A stretch of 64,000 nt of DNA, from assembly GCF_030418455.1 (NCBI RefSeq), contig NZ_JAUHPW010000005.1:1-64000 (forward strand), given 5' to 3'. This DNA comes from Demequina litoralis (GTDB lineage: Bacteria > Actinomycetota > Actinomycetes > Actinomycetales > Demequinaceae). This document shows, piece by piece, positions 1 through 9,898 of this stretch. Position numbers and translations under genes: made by a program. Each line of letters begins with the position of its first letter. Positions within the stretch are counted from its first letter, which is position 1. Under the pieces are notes generated by a model, which saw only the letters and a list, made by a program, of their open reading frames with translations, was not told the origin of the DNA and searched no databases.

Positions 1-7
1 CGGGCCG

Positions 8-28
8 CCCCCGGGGGGGGGGGCCCCC
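8..28. terminator. C5-G11-C5 tract, possible terminator
   Basis: Five C, eleven G and five C follow one another just downstream of the stop codon of the leftward binding-protein gene. The G run can pair with either C run, so a short hairpin or a transcription stop is possible. No T tract follows. The run may also be a slippage-prone homopolymer. Confidence 0.3.
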
Positions 29-40
29 ACGGCGTGGGCG

Positions 41-940
41 CTAGTTCTCGTAGCGGTCGACGGTCGGGACGTCCGGCTCCGGGAGCACGGTGCCCGCGGT
101 CGCGTTCCAGGCCTCCAGCCAGCGGCCGTCCTCGAAGATCTCCTCGAGCACGTCGTTGATCCAGTCGCGGAACTCGTCGTCGTCGTGCGCGAGGCCGATG
201 CCGTAGGGCTCCTCGGTGAAGGGCTCGCCCACCACCTTGAAGTCGTCCGGGTACTCGGCCACGTAGCCGGCGAGGATGACGTTGTCGGTGGTGACGACGT
301 CGACCTGGCCGTTGCGCAGCGGCTCGAGGCAGTCGGTGTACGCCGCGAAGAGCGACAGCTCCGCGTCGGGGTAGTTGTCCGCGATGTTCGCGGCCGGCGT
401 CGACCCCTCCACGGAGCAGACGTTCTTGCCCGCGAGGTCGTCGGGGCTCATGATGTCCTCGTTGTCGACCGACACCATGAGCGCCTGGCCGGCGTTGTAG
501 TACGGCCCGGCGAAGCTCACGAGCTCCTTGCGCTCGTCGTTGATCGTGTAGGTCGCCACGACGATGTCGACCGTGCCGTCCTCGATGAACGGCTCGCGGT
601 TCGCCGACACGGTCTCGACCCACTCGATGCCGTCCTCGTCGATGCCGAGCTCGGACGCGATGATCTTGCCGATCTCGACGTCGAAGCCCTCGGGGTCGCC
701 GCTCGGTGCGAGCAGCCCGAACAGCGGCTGGTCGAACTTGGTGCCGATGGTGATGGCACCGGCATCGGCGAGGGCCGCCATCGTGCTGCCCTCGGCGAAG
801 TCGCCGGCCGACATCGCGTCGTCGGCCCCCATCGAGCCCGACTCGTCGCTCTCCGAGCCGCTGTCTGACGAGCACGCCGCCAGCAGCGCCGCCGCCGCGA
901 CTCCCAGGGCGGCCACCGCCGCCTTCCTCCGGATCATCAT
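41..940 (-). CDS. gluB: Glutamate-type amino-acid ABC transporter substrate-binding lipoprotein
   Basis: A 299-residue lipoprotein. It starts with a short basic stretch, a hydrophobic segment and the lipobox LLAAC, with the lipidated Cys at residue 23, then a Ser/Asp-rich linker and a periplasmic-binding-protein type II fold. Segments such as GFDVEIGKI and the VDIVVATYTI block are typical of polar amino-acid binding proteins, and it resembles GluB of the Corynebacterium gluABCD importer. It should bind the substrate outside the membrane and deliver it to permeases that would be encoded beyond the left edge. The first of two adjacent ATGs is chosen because AAGGA sits five bases upstream. The same frame stays open upstream through the ATPase gene, but the signal peptide fixes the start. 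Substrate assignment to glutamate is inference from family and gene order. Confidence 0.88.
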   Translation of the reverse strand: MMIRRKAAVAALGVAAAALLAACSSDSGSESDESGSMGADDAMSAGDFAEGSTMAALADAGAITIGTKFDQPLFGLLAPSGDPEGFDVEIGKIIASELGIDEDGIEWVETVSANREPFIEDGTVDIVVATYTINDERKELVSFAGPYYNAGQALMVSVDNEDIMSPDDLAGKNVCSVEGSTPAANIADNYPDAELSLFAAYTDCLEPLRNGQVDVVTTDNVILAGYVAEYPDDFKVVGEPFTEEPYGIGLAHDDDEFRDWINDVLEEIFEDGRWLEAWNATAGTVLPEPDVPTVDRYEN

Positions 941-999
941 GGTCCTTCTCCTCTCCCCCGCCCCTGCCAGGGCGTTGTCTCGTGGAACTGCGGGAACCC

Positions 1000-1749
1000 C
1001 TAGTGCGTGAGGATCTTCGACAGGAAGTCCTTCGCCCGCTCGGACTGCGGGTTCGTGAAGAACTCCTCCGGCTCGGCCTCCTCCTGGATCAGGCCGTCCG
1101 CCATGAAGACCACGCGGTTCGCGGCCTTGCGCGCGAAGCCCATCTCGTGGGTGACGACGATCATCGTCATGCCCTCGCGGGCGAGCGCCACCATGACATC
1201 GAGCACCTCGTTGATCATCTCGGGGTCGAGCGCGCTGGTGGGCTCGTCGAAGAGCATCACCTTCGGCTTCATCGCGAGCGAGCGCGCGATCGCGACACGC
1301 TGCTGCTGGCCGCCCGAGAGCTGCGCGGGGTACTTGTGCGCCTGGTTGGCCACGCCGACGCGCTCGAGCAGCGCCATGGCCTCCTGCTCGGCCTGCTTGC
1401 GCGGCTCCTTCTTCACCTTGATGGGTCCGAGGGTGACGTTCTCGAGGATCGTCTTGTGGGCGAACAGGTTGAAGGCCTGGAACACCATGCCGACGTCGGC
1501 GCGCAGGTGCGCGAGCGCCTTGCCCTCCTGCGGCAGCGGCTGCCCGTCGATGGTGATGGTGCCGTCGTCGATGGTCTCGAGGCGGTTGATCGCCCGGCAC
1601 AGCGTCGACTTGCCGGACCCGGACGGGCCGATGACGACGATCACCTCGCCGCGTGCGACGGTGAGGTCGATGTCGTTGAGCACGTGCAGCTCGCCGAAGT
1701 GCTTGTTGACCTTGTCGAGCACCACGAGCGCGTCGGAAGCGTCTGACAT
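1000..1749 (-). CDS. gluA: Amino-acid ABC transporter ATP-binding protein
   Basis: A 249-residue ABC ATPase that would power the importer of the adjacent binding protein, 59 bp downstream. Walker A GPSGSGKS lies at about residues 41-48, followed by the Q-loop region MVFQAFNLF, the signature LSGGQQQR, Walker B VMLFDEP and the switch His in THEMGF. The length is normal for the GluA/GlnQ family. An in-frame ATG 30 bp further upstream exists, but the ATG at 1749 gives the usual N terminus. A minus-strand TATGGT ends six bases before this ATG, so a leaderless transcript is possible; a weak GAAAG ribosome site is the alternative. The ATPase comes first in the operon, as in gluABCD. Confidence 0.93.
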   Translation of the reverse strand: MSDASDALVVLDKVNKHFGELHVLNDIDLTVARGEVIVVIGPSGSGKSTLCRAINRLETIDDGTITIDGQPLPQEGKALAHLRADVGMVFQAFNLFAHKTILENVTLGPIKVKKEPRKQAEQEAMALLERVGVANQAHKYPAQLSGGQQQRVAIARSLAMKPKVMLFDEPTSALDPEMINEVLDVMVALAREGMTMIVVTHEMGFARKAANRVVFMADGLIQEEAEPEEFFTNPQSERAKDFLSKILTH

Positions 1750-1842
1750 CTTTCGACCATAGACCCGCGAACCGGCCACCGCGCGGCGGAGACCGGATCG
1801 TGACCGAGACTTAATCGCCTGGTAACAACGCCCTGCGGGACA

Positions 1843-2826
1843 TCATGCGCGGACGGCGAGCACCTCGCGGCACCAGTCGACGTCCTCGCCGAGCGCGGTG
1901 ACGAGCGCGTCCAGCGAGCCGAAGTCGAGCATGGGACGGCGCCACTCGACGAGGTCGAGCGCCACCTCGGCGTCGTACAGGTTGAGGTCGTCGCGGCCGA
2001 TGACGTACGCCTCGATGCGCAGGTCCGTGCCGCCCACGGTGTAGTTCATGCCGAGGCTGATCGCGGCCGGCAGCCGCTCGCCCGCGACCGCGGCGGCCCG
2101 CGCGTTGCCGCGCGCGTCGAGGACGGTGAGCCAGCCGGCGTACACGCCGTGGCGCGGGATCATGCCGGCGGTGTGGTCGAGGTTCGCGGTGGGGAAGCCG
2201 ATCTCGCGGCCCAGCTTGTCGCCGTGGATGACGGTGCCTCGCACACGGTGCTCGCGGCCGAGCACCTCGGTGGCCCCCGGCAGGTCGCCCGCGTCGAGCA
2301 GCTCGCGCACCCAGGTCGAGGACCAGCGGCGGCCCGACTCCGAGACGGCGCACGCGTCGTCGATGATGTCGACGGCGAAGCCGAGCTCCTCGCCCAGCGC
2401 GCGCATCGTCTCCACGTCGCCGGCGTTGCCGCGCCCGAAGCGGGTGTCGCGGCCGACGACCACGCACGAGGCGCGCATCCCGCGCACGAGGTAGTCCGCG
2501 ACGAACTCCTCGGGGGTCTGGCGGGCGAAGTCGAGCGTGTACCGCACGACGAGGACGCCGTCGAGGCCGATCGCGGCGAGGCGCTCGAGACGGTCGTCGA
2601 CGCCGGTGATGAGCTCGGGCTGGTGCGCGGGGTCGTGCACCGCCTTGGGGTGCGGGTCGAACGTCATGGCGAGCGCGACGTGGCCGCGCGCGCGGGCGTC
2701 CGCGACCATGCGGCCGAGGACCGCCTGGTGGCCGCGGTGGACGCCGTCGAAGTTGCCGAGGGTCACCACGGCGGGGCCGAGGTCCGGGATCTCGGCAAGC
2801 GAGCGCCACACGTGCATGCCGGACAT
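1843..2826 (-). CDS. ribF: Bifunctional riboflavin kinase / FAD synthetase
   Basis: 327 residues. It phosphorylates riboflavin to FMN and adenylylates FMN to FAD in the cytosol. The N-terminal nucleotidyltransferase domain carries the LGNFDGVHRGHQ motif at about residues 23-34 with its HxGH. The C-terminal kinase domain carries GFPTANL at about residue 205 and a GVYAGW segment. It is the last gene of the rimP-nusA-infB operon, starting six bases after truB. This placement next to truB is common in bacteria. It supplies the flavin that the FMN-binding proteins at 43-48 kb would need. A second in-frame ATG three codons downstream could be the real start. Confidence 0.95.
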   Translation of the reverse strand: MSGMHVWRSLAEIPDLGPAVVTLGNFDGVHRGHQAVLGRMVADARARGHVALAMTFDPHPKAVHDPAHQPELITGVDDRLERLAAIGLDGVLVVRYTLDFARQTPEEFVADYLVRGMRASCVVVGRDTRFGRGNAGDVETMRALGEELGFAVDIIDDACAVSESGRRWSSTWVRELLDAGDLPGATEVLGREHRVRGTVIHGDKLGREIGFPTANLDHTAGMIPRHGVYAGWLTVLDARGNARAAAVAGERLPAAISLGMNYTVGGTDLRIEAYVIGRDDLNLYDAEVALDLVEWRRPMLDFGSLDALVTALGEDVDWCREVLAVRA

Positions 2827-2832
2827 TGTGCC

Positions 2833-3777
2833 CTACGCCCCGGCGCTGCCCGCCGCGGGGGACGATGCGGTGGAGGGCTCGAAGACGACGACGGGCTTGG
2901 CGCGGCCCGCCTTGGGCTCGACGATCGCGACCGCACGCGGACCGGGCGCGATCGCGACGGTCGGGCCGTCGGGCCTCGCGTCGATCCACTGGCCGAAGCC
3001 CAGCGCCGTGGCGTCCTCGTCGGTCACCTCGAGCACCGGCAGCGTCGCGGCGGCGGCCTCCGCGAGGCCCACGCGGGGCAGGTCCTCGCCGGAGTCGACG
3101 ACGGCGCCCAGGCCCTCGAGCGTGCGCGCGAGGTCGAGGCCGATGCCGCCCACACGCGTGCGGCGCAGGGCGGTGAGGTGGCCGCCGACGCCGAGCGCGG
3201 CGCCGAGGTCGCGGGCGAGCGCCCGCACGTAGGTGCCCGAGGACACCTCGACGCGGACGTCGAGGTCCACGACCGCATCGTCCCTTCGCACGCCGACCAC
3301 GTCGAAGCGGGACACCGTGACGGGCCGCTCGGGCAGCTCGACGTCCTCTCCCCCGCGGACGCGCGCGTACGCACGCTTGCCGTCGACCTTGATGGCGCTG
3401 ACGGCGCTCGGCCGCTGGAGGATGTCGCCCGTGAGACGGACGACGGCGGAGCGGATGGCCTCGTCCGTGACCGTGGATGCGTCCACGGTCGCGGTGACCT
3501 CTCCCTCCGCGTCGTCCGTCACGGTCGACTGCCCGAGCCGGATGGTGGCGTCGTACGCCTTGTCGTGCCCGACGATGTACGTGAGCAGCTTGGTCGCACG
3601 GCCGATGCCGACGACGAGCACGCCCGTCGCCATGGGGTCGAGCGTGCCGGCGTGGCCCACCTTGGAGGTGCGGGCCAGACGCCGGACACGCGCGACCACA
3701 TCGTGGGAGGTCCAGCCCTGAGGCTTGTCGACCACGACGATGCCGGGCGCCGGCTCGGGGCCGCCGCGGCGTCCCAT
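2833..3777 (-). CDS. truB: tRNA pseudouridine(55) synthase
   Basis: 314 residues. It converts U55 of the T-psi-C loop of tRNAs to pseudouridine. The N terminus has VVDKPQGWTSHDVV, and the catalytic block GHAGTLDPMATGVL spans about residues 41-54, with Asp47 as the nucleophile. The protein ends in an Ala/Ser/Pro-rich tail after a region that probably forms the C-terminal TruB domain seen in actinobacteria. The start lies three bases after the rbfA stop and the next gene, ribF, follows after six bases, so it is inside one operon. A GGACGATGCG word lies in the 3' end of this gene at 2860. Confidence 0.96.
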   Translation of the reverse strand: MGRRGGPEPAPGIVVVDKPQGWTSHDVVARVRRLARTSKVGHAGTLDPMATGVLVVGIGRATKLLTYIVGHDKAYDATIRLGQSTVTDDAEGEVTATVDASTVTDEAIRSAVVRLTGDILQRPSAVSAIKVDGKRAYARVRGGEDVELPERPVTVSRFDVVGVRRDDAVVDLDVRVEVSSGTYVRALARDLGAALGVGGHLTALRRTRVGGIGLDLARTLEGLGAVVDSGEDLPRVGLAEAAAATLPVLEVTDEDATALGFGQWIDARPDGPTVAIAPGPRAVAIVEPKAGRAKPVVVFEPSTASSPAAGSAGA

Positions 3778-3780
3778 GGG

Positions 3781-4218
3781 CTAGTCCTGGTCCTCGTCGT
3801 CCTCGGGTCGGCGGTACGGGTCCGCCTCGCCCGCGTACTGCGCGTTCTCCCGCAGCCGCTTGAGCTCCTCGTCCCGCACGTGCGCCTCGTGGAGGGCACG
3901 GTCGAGCGACGCGGCCGTCTCCGGCACGGCGTCGAGGTGGAACTCGAGCGACGGCGTGAGGCGGATGCCGAGCTGGGAGCCCACGAGGGAGCGCAGGCGG
4001 CCCTTGGCCTTCTGCAGCGCCTTCGCGGCGTCCTCACGCTCGGCATCCCCGCCCAGCACGGTGTAGAACACGGACGCCTGCTGGAGGTCGCCGGTGACAC
4101 GCACATCGGTCACCGTGACGAAGCCCAGCCGGGGATCCTTGATCTCGGTCTGGAGCGCGCGGGCGACGATCTTCTTGATCGTGCCCGCGAGCTTCAGAGC
4201 CCTCGCCTTGTCAGCCAT
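3781..4218 (-). CDS. rbfA: Ribosome-binding factor A
   Basis: 145 residues, a small basic KH-like protein that assists late 30S subunit maturation. The N terminus [19 protein letters not shown] and the following IKDPRLGFVTVTDV segment are characteristic of the family. The last 25 residues are acidic and probably disordered. Its ATG shares one base with the infB stop codon (TGATG), indicating translational coupling, and it sits between infB and truB as in most bacteria. Confidence 0.95.
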   Translation of the reverse strand: MADKARALKLAGTIKKIVARALQTEIKDPRLGFVTVTDVRVTGDLQQASVFYTVLGGDAEREDAAKALQKAKGRLRSLVGSQLGIRLTPSLEFHLDAVPETAASLDRALHEAHVRDEELKRLRENAQYAGEADPYRRPEDDEDQD

Positions 4219-6941
4219 CAGGACCTCGGGATCTCGACCATCTCAAAGGTCTCGATGATGTCGCCGACCTGGATGTCGTTGAACTTGCCGAGGCCGATAC
4301 CGCACTCGTAGCCGTCGCGCACCTCGGTGGCGTCGTCCTTGAAGCGGCGCAGCGTCTCGATCGTCGGCTCGCCGATGACGACACCGTTGCGCACGACCTT
4401 GGCCTTCGCGTTGCGGCGGATGACACCGGTACGCACGAGCGAACCGGCGATGTTGCCGAACTTGGAGGAGCGGAAGATCTCCATGATCTCCGCGCCACCG
4501 ACCTGCTTCTCCTCGAACTCGGGCTTGAGCATGCCCTTGAGCGAGGCCTCGACGTCCTCGAGCGCGCGGTAGATGACCGAGTAGAAGCGCATGTCGACGC
4601 CCTCGCGGTCCGCGAGCTCCTGGACGCGCTCGGCCGGACGCACGTTGAAGCCGATGATGATCGCGTTGTCGACCGTCGCGAGGTTGACGTCGTTCTGCGT
4701 CACCGCACCGACACCGCGGTGGATGATGCGCAGGTCGACCTCGTCGCCCACATCGATCTGGAGCAGCGCGTCCTCGAGCGCCTCGACGGCACCGGACACA
4801 TCACCCTTGATGATGAGGTTGAGGGTGTCGACCTTGCCTTCCTCGAGGGCCTTGTTGAAGTCCTCGAGGGAGATGCGCTTGCGACGCTTCGCCAGCTGGG
4901 CGGCGCGCTCGGCGGCCTCACGCTTCTCGGCGATCTGACGCGCGGTGCGGTCGTCGTCGGCCACCAGGAAGGTGTCGCCGGCGCGGGGCACCGAGGTCAG
5001 GCCGATGACCATGACCGGACGTGCCGGCGTGGCCTCGGAGACCTGGTTGTCGTGCTCGTCGAACATCGCACGGACGCGGCCGTAGGCCGTGCCCGCGACG
5101 ATCGCGTCGCCGACCTTCAGCGTGCCCGAGTTGACCAGGACGGTCGCGACGGCGCCGCGGCCCTTGTCGAGGTGCGCCTCGACGGCCACGCCGCGCGCGT
5201 CCTTGTTCGGGTTCGCGCGGAGGTCGAGGCCCGCGTCGGCGGTGAGCAGGACGGCCTCGAGGAGGCTGTCGATGCCCTGACCCTTGAGCGCGGAGACGTC
5301 GACGAACATCGTGTCGCCGCCGTACTCCTCGGCCACCAGGTTGTACTCGGTGAGCTGCTGACGGATCTTCGCCGGGTTCGCGCCCTCCTTGTCCACCTTG
5401 TTCACCGCGACCACGATCGGCACGTTGGCCGCCTGGGCGTGGTTGAGCGCCTCGATGGTCTGCGGCATCACGCCGTCGTCCGCCGCGACCACGAGGATCG
5501 CGATGTCGGTGACCTTCGCACCACGGGCACGCATGGCGGTGAACGCCTCGTGACCCGGGGTGTCGATGAACGTGATGGCGCGGTCGTTGCCCTCGTGGGT
5601 CGTGTGGACCTGGTAGGCGCCGATGTGCTGGGTGATGCCGCCGGCCTCGCCGGAGATGACGTCCGCCTTACGGATCGAGTCCAGCAGGCGGGTCTTTCCG
5701 TGGTCGACGTGACCCATGACGGTGACGATCGGGGCGCGGGCCTCGAGCTCCTCATCGGTCTCGGCCGCAAGCTCGGCCTCGATGTCGATGTTGAAGTCCT
5801 CGAGCAGCTCGCGGTCCTCCTCCTCGGGGGACACGATCTGGATCACGTAGCCCAGCTCGCTGCCGAGGGCCTCGAAGGTGCCCTCGTCGAGCGACTGCGT
5901 CGCGGTCGCCATCTCGCCCAGGTGGAACAGGACGGTGACGAGCGACGCGGGGTTGACGTCGATCTTCTCGGCGAAGTCGGTCAGCGTCGCGCCGCGACGC
6001 AGGCGGATCAGGGTCGAGCCGTCACCGCGAGGGATCTGCACGCCACCGATCGCCGGGGCCTGCTGCTGCTCGTACTCGGCCCGCTTCGCGCGCTTCGACT
6101 TCCGACCGCGGACGGGCTTGCCGCCCGCACGGCCGAACGCACCAGCGGTGCCGCCGCCGCGGCCGCGGCCGCCGGGGGCCGGACGGCCGCCGGGGCCGCC
6201 GAAGCCGCCGGGACGACCCGGACCGCCGGCGCCGCCGGGGCCGCCCTGGCCGCCGACGGGACGCGGGCCGAAGCCGCGACCCGGGGTGCCGGACGGGGCA
6301 CCGGGACGGGCGCCGCCGGGCGCGCCGGGACGACCACCGCCGCCGCCGGCACCGCCGCCACCGGGGCGGGGGCCGGGCCGGTTGGCCTGGAACGGGTTGT
6401 TGCCGCCGGGACGCGGACGGGGGCGCGGGCCCGCCGAACGGTCGCTGAACGGGTTGTTGCCGGCCGGGCGCGGACGCGGGCGCGGCATGTCGCTGGGCAG
6501 CGGCACGTTGGGCTTCGGCGCGCCGGGCTTCGGCGCGGCCTTGGCCGCGGGCTTCTCGGCCGCGGGGGCGGCCTGCTCCGCGGGCTTCTCGGCGGCCTGG
6601 GCAGGCTTGGGGCCGGGGCGCGGGCCGGGCTTCGACGCCGCGGGCGCGGGCGCCGCGGGCTTCTCGGCGACCGGCTCGGCGGGAGCGGACGCAGGCTTGG
6701 GGCCGGGCTTGGGGGCGCCGGGCTTCACCGCGGGCTTGGCGGCGGCGGGCTTCGCCGGCGCCGGGGCCGCGGACGCGGTCTTGGCCGCGGGGAAGGCCTC
6801 ACGGGCCTTCCGCACCACGGGGGCCTCCAGGGTGGAGGACGGACCCTTGACGTACTCGCCAAGCTCGTTGAGCTTGCCGATCAGGTCCTTGCTCGAGACT
6901 CCGAGCTCCTTCGCGATCTCATGGACGCGGGGCTTTGCCAC
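4218..6941 (-). CDS. infB: Translation initiation factor IF-2
   Basis: 907 residues. This GTPase brings fMet-tRNA to the 30S subunit and promotes subunit joining. Residues 1-50 form an IF2_N domain. Residues about 55-285 are a long disordered stretch rich in Pro, Ala, Lys and then Gly, containing two copies of a PRPRPxGNNPF motif near 153-184. A second IF2_N-like segment follows, then the G domain with G1 GHVDHGKT at 410-417, DTPGHEAF and NKVD, and domains II to IV. The start is GTG with GGAGAGAA upstream. The very low-complexity N-terminal region is common in actinobacterial IF-2. A 128-bp gap separates it from ylxR. Confidence 0.97.
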   Translation of the reverse strand: MAKPRVHEIAKELGVSSKDLIGKLNELGEYVKGPSSTLEAPVVRKAREAFPAAKTASAAPAPAKPAAAKPAVKPGAPKPGPKPASAPAEPVAEKPAAPAPAASKPGPRPGPKPAQAAEKPAEQAAPAAEKPAAKAAPKPGAPKPNVPLPSDMPRPRPRPAGNNPFSDRSAGPRPRPRPGGNNPFQANRPGPRPGGGGAGGGGGRPGAPGGARPGAPSGTPGRGFGPRPVGGQGGPGGAGGPGRPGGFGGPGGRPAPGGRGRGGGTAGAFGRAGGKPVRGRKSKRAKRAEYEQQQAPAIGGVQIPRGDGSTLIRLRRGATLTDFAEKIDVNPASLVTVLFHLGEMATATQSLDEGTFEALGSELGYVIQIVSPEEEDRELLEDFNIDIEAELAAETDEELEARAPIVTVMGHVDHGKTRLLDSIRKADVISGEAGGITQHIGAYQVHTTHEGNDRAITFIDTPGHEAFTAMRARGAKVTDIAILVVAADDGVMPQTIEALNHAQAANVPIVVAVNKVDKEGANPAKIRQQLTEYNLVAEEYGGDTMFVDVSALKGQGIDSLLEAVLLTADAGLDLRANPNKDARGVAVEAHLDKGRGAVATVLVNSGTLKVGDAIVAGTAYGRVRAMFDEHDNQVSEATPARPVMVIGLTSVPRAGDTFLVADDDRTARQIAEKREAAERAAQLAKRRKRISLEDFNKALEEGKVDTLNLIIKGDVSGAVEALEDALLQIDVGDEVDLRIIHRGVGAVTQNDVNLATVDNAIIIGFNVRPAERVQELADREGVDMRFYSVIYRALEDVEASLKGMLKPEFEEKQVGGAEIMEIFRSSKFGNIAGSLVRTGVIRRNAKAKVVRNGVVIGEPTIETLRRFKDDATEVRDGYECGIGLGKFNDIQVGDIIETFEMVEIPRS

Positions 6942-7069
6942 TTCTCTCCTGTCTCGGCTCGCCCAAGACAGGGTCGAGCCATCGTTACGGCTGGGTGCTC
7001 ATCGTGAGCTGCTCATCGCTGGGCCATGGGCTTTCATCCCGTCTGATTCGATGGTGGGCACGGTCCTCG

Positions 7070-7354
7070 CTAGCCGACCTCGAGGCCGGTGACATCCAGC
7101 TCCGCCACGCGCAGCGCGCGGGTCAGGGCCCTCCGTCTCAGCGCCTGTGCGAGGCAGTCCGGGTCGGGGTGCAGCCAGGCTCCCCGGCCCGGCAGGCTGC
7201 GACGCTCGTCGACGACCGCGCGGCCGTCCACGCACGCCACCCGCACAAGGACCGACCGAGATCCCCGACCCCTGCATCCGACGCACGTCCGCACGGGTTC
7301 CTGAGGAACGGGGGCGGGGGCGCCGACGTCACGAGACGGGTCTCTCGGCTCCAC
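7070..7354 (-). CDS. ylxR: YlxR (DUF448) RNA-binding protein
   Basis: 94 residues with the YlxR signature RTCVGCR near residue 22, followed by the GRGAWLHPD segment that matches the conserved G-R-G-A-(W/Y) block. Members are small RNA-binding proteins encoded between nusA and infB. In some bacteria a homologue (RnpM) binds RNase P RNA; whether this one does is not known. The start is GTG, 18 bases after the nusA stop, so it is co-transcribed with nusA. The length is normal for actinobacterial members. Confidence 0.88.
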   Translation of the reverse strand: MEPRDPSRDVGAPAPVPQEPVRTCVGCRGRGSRSVLVRVACVDGRAVVDERRSLPGRGAWLHPDPDCLAQALRRRALTRALRVAELDVTGLEVG

Positions 7355-7372
7355 TAGTCTAGCGGATCCCCG

Positions 7373-8380
7373 TCAGCGCCCGGATCCGGCTCGCCCGGGC
7401 ACGTCGGGCTGCTCGTCCGAGCGGATGTCGATGCGCCACCCCGTGAGGCGGGCGGCGAGGCGGGCGTTCTGCCCCTCCTTGCCGATGGCGAGCGACAGGT
7501 GGAAGTCCGGCACGACGACGCGCGCGGCGCGCGCCTCCTCGTCGACGACCTCGACCGACACGACGCGCGACGGCGAGAGCGCGTTGCCCACGAAGGTCGC
7601 CGGGTCGTCGTCCCAGTCGATGATGTCGATCTTCTCGCCGCGCAGCTCGCTCATGACGGCGCGCACGCGCGAGCCCATGGGGCCGATGCACGCGCCCTTG
7701 GCGTTGACGCCGGGGACGGTCGCGCGGACCGCGATCTTGGTGCGGTGGCCGGCCTCGCGGGCGAGGCTCATGATCTCGACGGTGCCGTCGGCGATCTCGG
7801 GCACCTCGAGCTCGAAGAGCTTGCGCACGAGCCCGGGGTGGGTGCGCGACAGCGTGATCGACGGGCCCTTGGCGCCGCGCGAGATGTCGAGCACGAAGCC
7901 CTTGAGGCGCTCGCCGTGGACGTAGACCTCGGTGGGGACCTGCTCGTGGGGCGGCAGCACCGCCTCGACGTCGCCCAGGTCGACGTGGACGTTCTTGGGG
8001 TCCGAGGACTGCTGGATGACGCCGGACACGAGGTGGCCCTCGCGGCCCGCGTACTCGCCCAGCACCGCATCGTCCCCCGCCTGGCGCAGGCGCTGGAAGA
8101 TGACCTGGCGCGCGGTCGACGTGGCGATGCGGCCGAAGTCGGCCGGGGTGTGGTCGAACTCGGGCAGCTCGGCGAGGTCCTGCCCCTCCTCGCCCTCCTC
8201 GCGGGCGAGGATCGTCACCTTGCCGGTGACGCGGTCGAGGTGCGCGCGGGCGTGACGATACGCGCCCGGCGTCTTGTGATACGCGGAGACGAGCGCCTGC
8301 TCGATCGCGTCGACCAGCACGTCCAGACGGATGTCCTTCTCGCGCTCGAGGCCCCGCAGGGCCTGCATGTCGATGTCCAT
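7373..8380 (-). CDS. nusA: Transcription termination/antitermination protein NusA
   Basis: 335 residues. It binds RNA polymerase and controls pausing, termination and antitermination. The N-terminal RNAP-binding domain ([15 protein letters not shown]) is followed by an S1 domain at about 130-200 and two KH domains, with the [14 protein letters not shown] motif in the first. It lacks the acidic C-terminal repeats of the E. coli protein, as is usual in Gram-positive bacteria. It lies between rimP (three bases upstream) and ylxR, the standard arrangement. Confidence 0.96.
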   Translation of the reverse strand: MDIDMQALRGLEREKDIRLDVLVDAIEQALVSAYHKTPGAYRHARAHLDRVTGKVTILAREEGEEGQDLAELPEFDHTPADFGRIATSTARQVIFQRLRQAGDDAVLGEYAGREGHLVSGVIQQSSDPKNVHVDLGDVEAVLPPHEQVPTEVYVHGERLKGFVLDISRGAKGPSITLSRTHPGLVRKLFELEVPEIADGTVEIMSLAREAGHRTKIAVRATVPGVNAKGACIGPMGSRVRAVMSELRGEKIDIIDWDDDPATFVGNALSPSRVVSVEVVDEEARAARVVVPDFHLSLAIGKEGQNARLAARLTGWRIDIRSDEQPDVPGRAGSGR

Positions 8381-8383
8381 GTC

Positions 8384-8851
8384 CTACTTCTCTCCCAGCC
8401 TCTTGAGCTCCACGACGATGCGACCGTCCGTGACCTCGCCGAGCGGCACGCGCCGCTCCTCGCCGTCGACGTCGAGCACGAGCTCGTCCCCGTCGACGTC
8501 CGTGAGGCGTCCCTCGAGCGTGCCGTCCGTGAGGCGCAGCGCGAGCATCCGCGTCCGTGCGCGCAGGAAGTGGCGGCGCTCCGTGAGGACGCGGTCGGTT
8601 CCGGGGGTCGAGACCTCGAGGACGTACGGCGTGGAGGGCACGTTCGCCTCGTCGAGCACGGCGCCGATGCGGCGGGAGGCCTCGGCGACGGCGTCGAGGT
8701 CGGCGCTGCCGACCTCGGTCTCCGGCAGGTCGACGGTGACGAGCACGCGCGAGCGCTTGCCCGCGGCCGCGACGTCCACCCCCTCGAGGACCAGTCCCGC
8801 GGCCTCGGCCTCCGGCGCGGCGAGCTCGATGATGCGGCTCGTGATGTCCAT
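8384..8851 (-). CDS. rimP: Ribosome maturation factor RimP
   Basis: 155 residues, needed for 30S assembly. The N-terminal domain has the LDAVAEASRRIGAVLDE and YVLEVSTPGTDR blocks typical of RimP, followed by an SH3-like C-terminal domain. The frame is open far upstream, but the ATG at 8851 has GGGAGG eight bases before it and gives the usual family length. It is the first gene of the operon that reads rimP, nusA, ylxR, infB, rbfA, truB, ribF. Confidence 0.93.
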   Translation of the reverse strand: MDITSRIIELAAPEAEAAGLVLEGVDVAAAGKRSRVLVTVDLPETEVGSADLDAVAEASRRIGAVLDEANVPSTPYVLEVSTPGTDRVLTERRHFLRARTRMLALRLTDGTLEGRLTDVDGDELVLDVDGEERRVPLGEVTDGRIVVELKRLGEK

Positions 8852-8906
8852 GGCATCGCCTCCCACGCGCGGCGCGCGTTCCGTTGCTGAAATTCGGTCG
8901 AGGGAC

Positions 8907-8935
8907 ATTCTAGGACCCTCCCGGGGGCGTGTCAT
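8907..8935 (-). promoter_or_regulatory. Promoter of the rimP-nusA-infB operon
   Basis: On the minus strand there is ATGACA (8930-8935), a 17-base spacer and TAGAAT (8907-8912), a good match to a housekeeping sigma-70 promoter. It faces rimP, leaving an untranslated leader of about 50 bases. The -35 hexamer overlaps the start codon of the divergent lipoprotein gene, so the two genes may influence one another. Confidence 0.7.
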
Positions 8936-9890
8936 GATGGCGCCCATGGCGCCCCTCCCCTCCCGCGTGATCCGGACGGCGGCGGTGGCGGGCGTCGCGA
9001 CCGTGCTCCTCACCGCATGCACGTGGCGGGTCGAGACGCCTCCGATCCCCTCGCGGACCCCCACGCCCACCGTCGTCCTGCGCGACGAGGCGGCGCTGCG
9101 CGAGCAGGCCGTGATCGACGCCGCCGACTCGACCGACCTCGGCGTGATCGAGGCGGGCCTCGCTCCGGAGCGGCTCGCCGCGCTCGGAGGCGTGTACGTG
9201 GAGTACCCGTCGGCGTCCCCCACGCCGGACGCGGGCGTCTCCGCCGCGCCGTCGCTCGACGAGGCGGTCCAGGACGCGATCGACGAGGCGCTCGCCGCCG
9301 CGGACGCCGCCGCCGAGGACGACCCGGGCCTGTCCGCCATGCTGCGCTCGATCGCGCTGTCCCACGCGCTCGCCGTCGACGCACCCGGCGTCACCGGGAC
9401 CGCGCCCGTCGAGCGCGCCATGCCCGGCATCGGGGACGATGCGACGGGCCCGTGGGCTCCCGACGAGGGCACCGCGGTCGACGGGGACACGCTCGCCGCG
9501 CTCGCCGTCGCGCACGACCGCGCCTCGTTCGCGTACGAGGTCGCCGCCGCGCGTGCGAGCGGCAACGAGCGCACGCGCGCGCTGAAGCGGTCGCGCCTGC
9601 ACGAGGAGCGCGTCGCGGAGCTGCTGGCGCTGCCCGGCGTGGAGGACCTGCGAACCTCGCTCTACGACGTACCTCCCGCGGGCACCGAGAACCGGAGGGC
9701 GCGAGCGGCGACCGAGCGGGCCGTCGAGACCGGGCTCGCGGAGTCCTACGCCGCGCTGATCGACGGCGCCGAGCCCGCCGACGTGCCGTGGATCCTCAAC
9801 TCCGCGTACGACGCGTGGATGCGCGCCGCGGCGCTCCCCGGCTTCGACCTGGGGTCGCTGCCGGCGCTGCCGGGCCTCGACGTCTCCTGA
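8934..9890 (+). CDS. Ferritin-like (DUF4439-type) lipoprotein
   Basis: 318 residues. It has a lipoprotein signal (lipobox LLTAC, Cys29 counting from the first ATG), then a Thr/Pro linker and two helical stretches rich in Ala, Glu and Arg. The last third, ending in ILNSAYDAWMRAAALPGF, resembles the DUF4439 ferritin-like domain found next to proS and rimP in other actinobacteria. Its function is not known; the fold suggests a helical bundle that could bind metal or a ligand outside the membrane. Three in-frame ATGs (8934, 8937, 8946) could be the start and no clear ribosome site is visible. It is convergent with proS and divergent from rimP. Confidence 0.72.
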   Translation: MMAPMAPLPSRVIRTAAVAGVATVLLTACTWRVETPPIPSRTPTPTVVLRDEAALREQAVIDAADSTDLGVIEAGLAPERLAALGGVYVEYPSASPTPDAGVSAAPSLDEAVQDAIDEALAAADAAAEDDPGLSAMLRSIALSHALAVDAPGVTGTAPVERAMPGIGDDATGPWAPDEGTAVDGDTLAALAVAHDRASFAYEVAAARASGNERTRALKRSRLHEERVAELLALPGVEDLRTSLYDVPPAGTENRRARAATERAVETGLAESYAALIDGAEPADVPWILNSAYDAWMRAAALPGFDLGSLPALPGLDVS

Positions 9891-9898
9891 CCCGAGGA

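Noticed and set aside
41..1600. A 519-residue frame that could fuse the ABC ATPase region to the binding protein
   Set aside because: The extra N-terminal part is the ATPase gene read in the wrong frame; the lipoprotein signal and ribosome site fix the start at 940.
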